From contig NZ_JAFMTB010000002.1 of the NCBI RefSeq assembly GCF_017916475.1, positions 992,001 through 1,056,000 on the forward strand: a stretch of DNA of 64,000 nt, read 5' to 3'. The number at the start of each line of letters is the position of its first letter. The stretch's first letter is position 1. The DNA comes from Patulibacter sp. SYSU D01012 (GTDB lineage Bacteria; Actinomycetota; Thermoleophilia; Solirubrobacterales; Solirubrobacteraceae). Below the pieces are notes generated by a model that did no database searches, was not told the origin of the DNA, and saw only the letters and a program-made list of their open reading frames with translations. This document shows positions 58,697 to 64,000 of this stretch, piece by piece. A program made the position numbers and the translations under genes.

Positions 58697-59446
58697 CTAC
58701 GCGGCGTCGCGGCCGCGCAACAGGCCGCGGCTGTCGCTCATGATCATCCGCGCGATCTGCTCGCCGTAGCCGCGCGGGGTCCAGCGGTCGGGCTCGGCGA
58801 CGAGGGCGCGCGCGGCGTTCTCGGCCATGCCGACGAAGAGATAGCCGTACATGCGCCCGCGGGCCTCGGGCTCGGGCACGTCGTGGCGGGCCATCCAGCG
58901 CTCGGCGAGCGCCGAGATCGCGTCGATCTGCTTCTCCCGCCCGCGCTGCACGCGCCGGGTGATCGCGGCGTCCGCGCCGCCGGCGCCCAGGAAGACGACG
59001 CTGAACGCCTGCGGCGACTCGACGACGGCCTGCAGGAAGGCCGTGAGGGCGTCGGCGATGAAGGGCTCGGGGTCGTCCTCGTCCAGCTCGCCGGGGACGG
59101 CGGCGGCGATCGCCTGGAGGATCCGCTCCTCCTCGCGGCGCAGCAGCTCGCCGAAGAGCGCGTCCTTGCCGGCGAAGCTCGAGTAGACCACCGGCTTCGA
59201 CACGCCGGCGCGGCGCGCGATCTCCTCCATCGACGCGCCCTCGTAGCCCTTCTCCAGGAAGACCTCGAACGCCGCGTCCAGGATCATCGGGCGGCGGCGC
59301 TCGGGACCCAGGTGCGCGGCGCGCGGTCGCGAGCCGCCGCGGGCGCGCGACGCTGCCTTGCCGGCCTTCGCCCCGGCCTTGACCACCGCCTTCCGGGCGG
59401 TCTTGGCGGTCTTCGGGAGCGAGGAGGGAATCGGGGACTTCGGCAT
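58697..59446 (-). CDS. TetR-family regulator with lysine-rich N-terminus
   Basis: A 249-residue TetR repressor with an unusual N-terminal extension of about 45 residues rich in Lys/Ala/Arg (KTAKTARKAVVKAGAKAGKA), reminiscent of histone-like tails, before the helix-turn-helix (about 55-100: AFEVFLEKGYEGASMEEIARR, GVSKPVVYSSFAGKDALF). The C-terminal domain resembles the fatty-acid/lipid-related TetR subgroup (TetR_C of the AcrR/FadR kind) only loosely. Its promoter carries TACCGGCGGTA fused to a TAGGAT -10, the same layout as the two lipid-hydrolase promoters at 30.6 and 31.5 kb, so it may regulate itself and those genes. Leader is about 38 bases. Confidence 0.88.
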   Translation of the reverse strand: MPKSPIPSSLPKTAKTARKAVVKAGAKAGKAASRARGGSRPRAAHLGPERRRPMILDAAFEVFLEKGYEGASMEEIARRAGVSKPVVYSSFAGKDALFGELLRREEERILQAIAAAVPGELDEDDPEPFIADALTAFLQAVVESPQAFSVVFLGAGGADAAITRRVQRGREKQIDAISALAERWMARHDVPEPEARGRMYGYLFVGMAENAARALVAEPDRWTPRGYGEQIARMIMSDSRGLLRGRDAA

Positions 59447-59490
59447 GCGGTGCTCGGACGGGGGCGGACGCCCGGCGTGCGGGCGAGCGC

Positions 59491-59505
59491 ATCCTACCGG
59501 CGGTA
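59491..59505 (-). promoter_or_regulatory. tetR promoter with TACCGGCGGTA operator
   Basis: TACCGGCGGTA (59495-59505) is a perfect 5+5 palindrome; on the minus strand its end supplies the TA of TAGGAT (59491-59496). Same relation of palindrome to -10 box as at 30556-30568 and 31542-31554; only the central base differs. Confidence 0.6.
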
Positions 59506-59545
59506 TGAGACACCGCGGGAGGCCGCCGCGGCGGCCTCCCCCCGG

Positions 59546-59821
59546 TCAGGTGGCCGGGTGCTCCTTCGCCCAGCGGATGATCGTCCCGGAGCCCGCCACG
59601 ACCGTGCCGTCGTCCGTGACGAGCACGGGGACGTTCTCCTGCCCCGAGAGCGCCCGGATGTGGTCGCGCTCGCCCTTCCGGGTCCAGGGCAGCGCCCGGA
59701 AGCCGCCGACGGTCTCGATCGCGAACGGATGACCGTGGTCGCGCAGCGCCTTCGCGGCCCGGCCGCAGGGGTGGACGAGGCCCGCGGCGTCGCGCGCCGG
59801 GCAGGTGTACAGGGTCGCCAT
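59546..59821 (-). CDS. Glutathione S-transferase N-terminal/glutaredoxin-like protein
   Basis: A 91-residue thioredoxin-fold protein: MATLYTCPARDAAGLVHPCGRAAKALRDHG begins with a beta strand and a Cys7 plus Cys19 in an expanded active-site loop (in place of CxxC), followed by the cis-Pro loop NVPVLVTDDGTVVAGSGTIIRWA (about 62-85), which is typical of GST_N and glutaredoxin domains. It is shorter than a GST and has no C-terminal helical domain. It lies between the TetR gene and the divergent ppx gene. Role probably in thiol redox; mycothiol rather than glutathione would be the partner in an actinobacterium (inference). Confidence 0.75.
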   Translation of the reverse strand: MATLYTCPARDAAGLVHPCGRAAKALRDHGHPFAIETVGGFRALPWTRKGERDHIRALSGQENVPVLVTDDGTVVAGSGTIIRWAKEHPAT

Positions 59822-59863
59822 GGCGCGATGCTCGCACGGCGGGTGTGGCCCGTCCAGGCCGGG

Positions 59864-59869
59864 TACGTT
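59864..59869 (+). promoter_or_regulatory. -10 box TACGTT of the ppx gene
   Basis: TACGTT six bases before the ATG at 59876, no ribosome site; leaderless geometry. Confidence 0.45.
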
Positions 59870-59875
59870 CCCCGC

Positions 59876-60802
59876 ATGCGCCTCGCCGCCGTGGACATGG
59901 GGTCCAACTCGACCCGCCTGCTCATCGCCGACCTGGACGCGGAGGGCCGGCTGACCGAGCTGCACCGCCGCGCGACGGTCACGCGCCTGGGGCAGGGCGT
60001 CGACCGCACCGGCCGCCTGGACCCCGCCGCGATCGAGCGGGTCACGACCGAGCTGGGAGTGATCCGCGGCCTGCTGGACGAGCACGGCGTCGAGCGCGCC
60101 GTCGGCGTCCTGACGAGCGCCGTTCGCGACGCGGAGAACGGCGCCGACTTCACCGCCACCGTGCGCGACGCGTACGGCATCGAGGCGCAGACGATCCCCG
60201 GCGAGCGGGAGGCGGCGCTGACGTTCCTCGGCGCCACGAGCGGCCGTCCGCCGGAGGACCGGCCCGTCGCGGTCGTCGACATCGGTGGCGGCTCGACGGA
60301 GTTCGTCGTCGGCCACGACGGCGCCGCCACGTTCTCCGTCTCCACCCAGGCCGGCGTCGTCCGGCAGAGCGAGCGCCACGTCCACCACGACCCGCCGCAG
60401 CACGACGAGCTCGCCGCGATGGCCGACGACGTGCGCGCGATCTACGACGCCGCCGTGCCCGGGGACGTCCGCGCCACGGTCGGCACCGTCATCGCGGTCG
60501 CCGGCACCGCCACGTCGTGCGCCGCGATGGCGCAGGAGCTCGAGCCGTACGACCAGGCGAAGGTCCACGGCTACCGCCTGACGCTCGCGCAGGTCGAGGA
60601 GCTCACCGCCCGCCTGGCGCAGATGACCGAGGACGAGCGCCGCGAGGTGCGCGGCCTGCAGCGGGACCGCGCCCCCACGATCGTCGCCGGCTGCGTCCTG
60701 CTGGGCGTCGCGCTGCGCGAGTTCGGCGTGAACGAGGCCGAGGTCTCCGAGCACGACATCCTGCGCGGCGCGATCATCGCCGCCGCCCGCGGCGAGCTGT
60801 GA
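59876..60802 (+). CDS. ppx: Ppx/GppA-family exopolyphosphatase/pppGpp phosphatase
   Basis: A 308-residue ASKHA-fold phosphatase, the short actinobacterial form lacking the C-terminal HD-like domains of E. coli Ppx. It hydrolyses polyphosphate or pppGpp. Motifs are AAVDMGSNSTRLL (phosphate 1), TSAVRDAEN, a second phosphate loop VVDIGGGSTEFV with the catalytic Glu in REAALTF, and VAGTATSCAAM (adenosine-like motif). The ATG is supported by the leaderless -10 box. Actinobacteria often have two such proteins, one of each specificity; sequence alone does not decide which this is. It is convergent with the adenylate cyclase gene. Confidence 0.92.
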   Translation: MRLAAVDMGSNSTRLLIADLDAEGRLTELHRRATVTRLGQGVDRTGRLDPAAIERVTTELGVIRGLLDEHGVERAVGVLTSAVRDAENGADFTATVRDAYGIEAQTIPGEREAALTFLGATSGRPPEDRPVAVVDIGGGSTEFVVGHDGAATFSVSTQAGVVRQSERHVHHDPPQHDELAAMADDVRAIYDAAVPGDVRATVGTVIAVAGTATSCAAMAQELEPYDQAKVHGYRLTLAQVEELTARLAQMTEDERREVRGLQRDRAPTIVAGCVLLGVALREFGVNEAEVSEHDILRGAIIAAARGEL

Positions 60803-60820
60803 GCGCGGCGGGCCGCGGCG

Positions 60821-62431
60821 CTAGCGCCGCGGCCCGTCGACCGGCTCGTCCGGCCGGTCCATGAGCCGGCCGAAGCCGTGCTCGAGCTCGTGGCCCTGGT
60901 CCTCCACCCGGCCGGCGAGCAGCGGCGCGTGCAGGCGGATCGGCGCCCGCTTGCCGCGCACCGGCGCGGGCGGGCGCGCCGTGATCGTGCCGTGGTCGCG
61001 CCGCAGCCGCCGCCGCGTCTCCTCGGTCAGCAGCACGATGTCGCCCGTCTGGCGGGTGATCGCCTCGACGCGGCTGGCCGTGTTGACGGGGTCGCCGATG
61101 ACGGTGAACGCCGCCCGGTTGCCGCCGCCGATCGTGCCGGCGACGACGGGGCCGCTGTTGATGCCGATGCCCAGCTGCAGGTCGGTGCCGAAGTGCCGCC
61201 GCACGGCGCGGGCCACCTCGATCGCGGCGTCCACGCACTGGTCGGCGTGGTCCTCCAGGTCCGTCGGCGCGCCGAAGACCGCGAGCAGGCCGTCGCCCTG
61301 GAACGTGTTCGCGTGGCCGCCGTAGCGCTCGATCACGGGGACCACGACGCCGTAGAACTCGTTGAGCAGCCGGAAGACGTCGGTCGGCGTCGAGCCCTCG
61401 GCGAAGGCCGTGAAGCCGCGGATGTCGATGAAGGCGACGGTCACCTCGCGCACCTCGCCGCGCAGCTGCGGCCCCTCGTCCATCACGCGGCTCGCGACGA
61501 CCGGATCGACGTACGTGCCGAGCGCCTCGTGCAGCCGGTCGCGCTCCTGCAGGCCGCGCAGGCCGATGTTGATCTGCCGGGCGAGCCGCCCGATCTCGTC
61601 GCCGCCGAGCACCGCCACGCGGCGCCGCAGGTCGCCGCTGGTGACGGCCTCGGTCGTGGCCTGCAGCTCGCGGATCGGCGCCATGAAGCTGCGGACGAGC
61701 AGGGCCGACAGCCCCAGGGCGATCGTCGCGCTCGTGGTCAGCGCCACGGCGATGCCGACGCCCAGGTCGTCCAGGCCCTGCGTGTCCGTGCTGAAGGTCG
61801 CCACGACGCCGCCGGCGACGAGCGTGATCAGCGGGATGCCGACGAGCAGCCGCCAGCGCAGCGACAGCGTGCGGTCCAGCTCGGCGTCGTCGTCGAGCTG
61901 CGGCGCGACCGCCTCGACCACCGGCCGCAGGACCAGCTCGACCTCGAGGTAGCGCACGAGCACGCCCGTCAGCAGCACCACGGCGGCGGCGAGACCGAGC
62001 ACGACCCCGCTGGGCCACGCCTCGAGGCCCGCGACCAGGCAGACGGAGACGACCATGACGAGCGCCCACACCGCCGAGCGCGCCGTCGCGCCGGTCGCGA
62101 CGAGGCGCAGCGGGAGACGGGTGAGCGCCCGCCAGGCGTCGGTCGCCCGGTCCGGCGGGTCGGGATCGCGGTGCCACGCCCGGACGGGGCGCAGGCAGCG
62201 GTACGCCGTGCTCATCACGAGGACGTTCTCGGCGAGCGTCAGCGCCTGCGAGGTGCCGACGAGCACCGCCCAGCCCTCGACCGGCAGGTCCACGAAGCGC
62301 GACAGGACGAGCACCGAGCCGAGGACGACCAGGTGCCCCTGCGCGACGACGAGCAGCACCGCGACGGTGGGGTACCGCTCGCCCAGGCGGCGGTACAGCG
62401 CGTGGAGGGGGCGCCGGAGCACGTGCCCCAT
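60821..62431 (-). CDS. Membrane adenylate cyclase (class III) with HAMP
   Basis: A 536-residue protein: about six N-terminal membrane helices in the ~290-residue sensor/membrane part, a HAMP domain (about 260-315: APIRELQATTEAVTSGDLRRRV), then a class III nucleotide cyclase domain (about 328-505). Metal-binding Asp336 (FIDIRGF) and Asp380 (QGDGLLAVFGAP) are present. VIGDPVNTASR carries the purine-specifying Asp, consistent with ATP. The Asn/Arg of the transition-state pair are visible in VNTASR. It therefore probably makes cAMP in response to an unknown membrane signal, as in mycobacterial Rv1318c-like cyclases. The ATG has only a weak GGGAG upstream. Divergent from the sigma-factor gene. Confidence 0.9.
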   Translation of the reverse strand: MGHVLRRPLHALYRRLGERYPTVAVLLVVAQGHLVVLGSVLVLSRFVDLPVEGWAVLVGTSQALTLAENVLVMSTAYRCLRPVRAWHRDPDPPDRATDAWRALTRLPLRLVATGATARSAVWALVMVVSVCLVAGLEAWPSGVVLGLAAAVVLLTGVLVRYLEVELVLRPVVEAVAPQLDDDAELDRTLSLRWRLLVGIPLITLVAGGVVATFSTDTQGLDDLGVGIAVALTTSATIALGLSALLVRSFMAPIRELQATTEAVTSGDLRRRVAVLGGDEIGRLARQINIGLRGLQERDRLHEALGTYVDPVVASRVMDEGPQLRGEVREVTVAFIDIRGFTAFAEGSTPTDVFRLLNEFYGVVVPVIERYGGHANTFQGDGLLAVFGAPTDLEDHADQCVDAAIEVARAVRRHFGTDLQLGIGINSGPVVAGTIGGGNRAAFTVIGDPVNTASRVEAITRQTGDIVLLTEETRRRLRRDHGTITARPPAPVRGKRAPIRLHAPLLAGRVEDQGHELEHGFGRLMDRPDEPVDGPRR

Positions 62432-62473
62432 TCTCCCATCGCGCGCCCCCTGGAAGCGGGCGCGCTCTCGCGG

Positions 62474-62617
62474 TACCGTTGGGGGACGGGTCGTCCCACC
62501 GCCCGCCGCGCCCGGATGGCGCGGCCCCGCGAAGGCACCGCAACTTCCGCGCCGTCGCGGTGTTCCGACCCGCAGGAACGGGTGCGCGTCCCGGCGCACC
62601 CGGCCGGAAAGCCCCAC
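62474..62617 (+). promoter_or_regulatory. Sigma-factor leader with TACCGT box and RBS-proximal hairpin
   Basis: TACCGT (62474-62479) could start a leader of about 130 bases. At its end CGGGTGCGC (62579-62587) pairs perfectly with GCGCACCCG (62594-62602), a 9-bp stem with a 6-base loop ending three bases before GGAAAG (62606-62611), the ribosome site of the GTG at 62618. The hairpin could affect initiation. Confidence 0.4.
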
Positions 62618-64000
62618 GTGGAAGTCTCCGCCCTCGACACCGCCCCCACCCTTCGCGGCCCCTCGACGCTGCTGCGCCTGCAGGGCGACGAGCGCCTGGT
62701 GACGCTGACGCGCCGGGGCAACCAGGCCGCCTACGAGGTGCTGGTGCAGCGGTACCAGGCGCGCCTGCTCGCGTTCTGCCGCCACATGCTCGGCAGCCGC
62801 GAGGACGCCGAGGACGTGCTGCAGGAGGTCTTCGCCAACGCGTTCAACGCGATCATCGGCGACGACCGGGCGATCAACGTCCGCCCGTGGCTGTACCGGA
62901 TCGCGCGCAACCGCTGCCTGAACCACCTGCGCAAGGTCCAGCCCATCGGCGTCGACACGATGGACGACCGGGTCGCCAACCACGGCATCTCCGCCGCGGA
63001 CACCGCGCACCGCCGCGAGGAGTTCCGCGAGCTGCTCGGCGACGTGAAGGCGCTGCCCGAGACCCAGCGCACCGCGCTGCTGCTGCGCGAGATCGACGCG
63101 CTGTCGTACGACCAGATCGCCGAGGCGATGGACACGACGGTGCCGAGCGTCAAGTCGCTCCTCGTGCGCGCCCGCGTCGCGCTCGCCGAGGCCTCCGAGG
63201 CCCGCAACCTGACGTGCGAGGAGGTCCGCGAGGAGCTCGGCGAGGCGTCCGAGTCGCTCAAGCGCCTCAGCCCGCCGGTCCGCCGCCACCTGAAGGAGTG
63301 CGACCGCTGCGCCGCGTTCCAGACGCACCTGAAGGCGAACAACAAGGCGCTGCAGGCCGTCTTCCCGCTCGGGCCGCTCGTCGTGCTGAAGAAGGCGCTC
63401 GCGCACGTGACGGCCGGCATCGGCGCGTCCGGCGGCGCGGCGGCCGGCGGCGTCGCCGCGAGCACCGTCACGGGCGGGATGCTGACGACCGGCGTCGGCG
63501 CGATCGCGTCGAAGACCGCGGCCGGCCTGGCCGCCGCCGCGCTCGTCACCGCCGGCGCGGTCGAGGTCGACCACGCGCGCAGCCGCTACGACGCCACGAT
63601 CGACGTGCACCAGGTGCAGGCGGCCGCCCGCCCCGCCGCGCCGGTGGCGCCGCCGGCGCTGCGCGTCTCCACGGCGGCCACGACCCCGCAGGCCCCGACG
63701 CGGACGGCGCCGACCGGGGGCCTGCCCGCGGCCGTCGCCACGACGACGGACCGGGCGACGACGACCGCGCGGGCGACGACGACGACGGACGCGACGACCA
63801 CGACGCGCGCGACCACCACCGGCCCGACGCCCACCGGCACCGGCTCGACCGGTCCGACCGGCGCGCCGCTGCCGGCCGGCACGACGGCGCCGACGACGAC
63901 CGCGCCCGCGCCGACGACCCCGTCGACGACGACGGCGCCGCCCGTCGACACGGGCGAGCAGACGGTGACGCTGCCGCAGGGCACGACCACCACGGCGCCG
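62618..64000 (+). CDS. ECF-type sigma factor fused to zinc-finger, hydrophobic segment and Thr-rich tail (3' end missing)
   Basis: At least 461 residues, open at the right edge. Sigma-70 region 2 is at about 38-105 (YEVLVQRYQARLLAFCRHML..., REDAEDVLQEVFANAF, WLYRIARNRCLNHLR) and region 4 at about 147-190 (LPETQRTALLLREIDALSYDQIAEAM). Then comes an anti-sigma-type zinc finger (about 198-235) with Cys200 and the HLKECDRC motif (His224, Cys228, Cys231). A Gly/Ala-rich hydrophobic stretch follows (about 262-315), long enough to cross the membrane, and then a Thr/Pro/Ala tail with ATTT repeats. The sigma factor thus carries its own regulatory domain and possibly a membrane anchor. GTG start has GGAAAG six bases upstream. 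Divergent from the cyclase. Confidence 0.85.
   Translation, partial: MEVSALDTAPTLRGPSTLLRLQGDERLVTLTRRGNQAAYEVLVQRYQARLLAFCRHMLGSREDAEDVLQEVFANAFNAIIGDDRAINVRPWLYRIARNRCLNHLRKVQPIGVDTMDDRVANHGISAADTAHRREEFRELLGDVKALPETQRTALLLREIDALSYDQIAEAMDTTVPSVKSLLVRARVALAEASEARNLTCEEVREELGEASESLKRLSPPVRRHLKECDRCAAFQTHLKANNKALQAVFPLGPLVVLKKALAHVTAGIGASGGAAAGGVAASTVTGGMLTTGVGAIASKTAAGLAAAALVTAGAVEVDHARSRYDATIDVHQVQAAARPAAPVAPPALRVSTAATTPQAPTRTAPTGGLPAAVATTTDRATTTARATTTTDATTTTRATTTGPTPTGTGSTGPTGAPLPAGTTAPTTTAPAPTTPSTTTAPPVDTGEQTVTLPQGTTTTAP

Overview
This is a very GC-rich (roughly three quarters G+C by eye) chromosomal stretch of an actinobacterium. It has frequent GTG starts, 1- to 4-base gene overlaps (ATGA/GTGA) and many apparently leaderless promoters (TAnnnT followed 6-8 bases later by the start codon). 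The gene mix (SufU-type SUF genes, c-di-GMP proteins, a chemosensory cluster, TctABC, MscS, class III cyclase) would suit class Thermoleophilia (Solirubrobacterales, Patulibacter-like), but that placement is inference from style, not from a marker gene. No rRNA, CRISPR array, prophage or insertion sequence was seen. One tRNA (initiator Met) is present.

Layout. 1-3.2 kb: a truncated amidohydrolase, a TetR regulator and a divergent drug-type MFS pump with two operator palindromes between them. 3.2-13.6 kb (mostly minus strand, interleaved with plus-strand genes): a dispersed SUF iron-sulfur set (sufU, sufS, sufC and an Rrf2 regulator) with uppP inside it; between them lie a secreted beta-lactamase-fold protein, a phytase-like esterase, and dctA followed by its own sensor kinase/response regulator. 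13.7-19.3 kb: a small membrane protein, a GGDEF-EAL protein, an MscS channel and a DEAD-box helicase with an RGG tail. 19.3-21.5 kb: a low-density island of eight hairpin repeats, about 70 bp apart, flanking one AbiEi-like/DUF559 gene. 21.5-27.3 kb: a TctCBA tricarboxylate transporter divergent from a second sensor/regulator pair that is a paralogue of the dctA pair; both transporter regions carry the same 16-bp inverted-repeat element. 27.4-31.5 kb: a PhaC-like hydrolase/AMP-ligase fusion and an epoxide-hydrolase-like protein, each with the same palindrome (CTACCGACGGTAG) fused to its -10 box; a third copy of the core lies before a TetR gene at 59.4 kb.

31.6-42.7 kb is the most coherent system: receptor, CheW, CheA-REC, CheB, CheR, CheY, an Hpt-REC-REC-GGDEF-REC hybrid, a HEAT-repeat membrane protein and a processive family 2 glycosyltransferase, all plus strand and nearly all overlapping. 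No flagellar gene is present, so it looks like a chemosensory pathway wired to c-di-GMP and surface polysaccharide rather than to motility. 42.7-54.3 kb: an acyl-CoA dehydrogenase, a DeaD-like helicase, a TetR gene, two alcohol-dehydrogenase-type enzymes, an SRPBCC protein, a lipoprotein metallopeptidase, a 57-residue zinc ribbon, a DUF4180 protein and a DrrABC-like ABC exporter. 54.4-64 kb: a 1309-residue beta-propeller/seven-repeat/OmpA surface protein, tRNA-fMet, the TetR above, a GST-like thioredoxin-fold protein, Ppx/GppA, a membrane adenylate cyclase, and (running off the right edge) a sigma factor fused to a zinc-finger anti-sigma-like domain, a hydrophobic segment and a Thr-rich tail.
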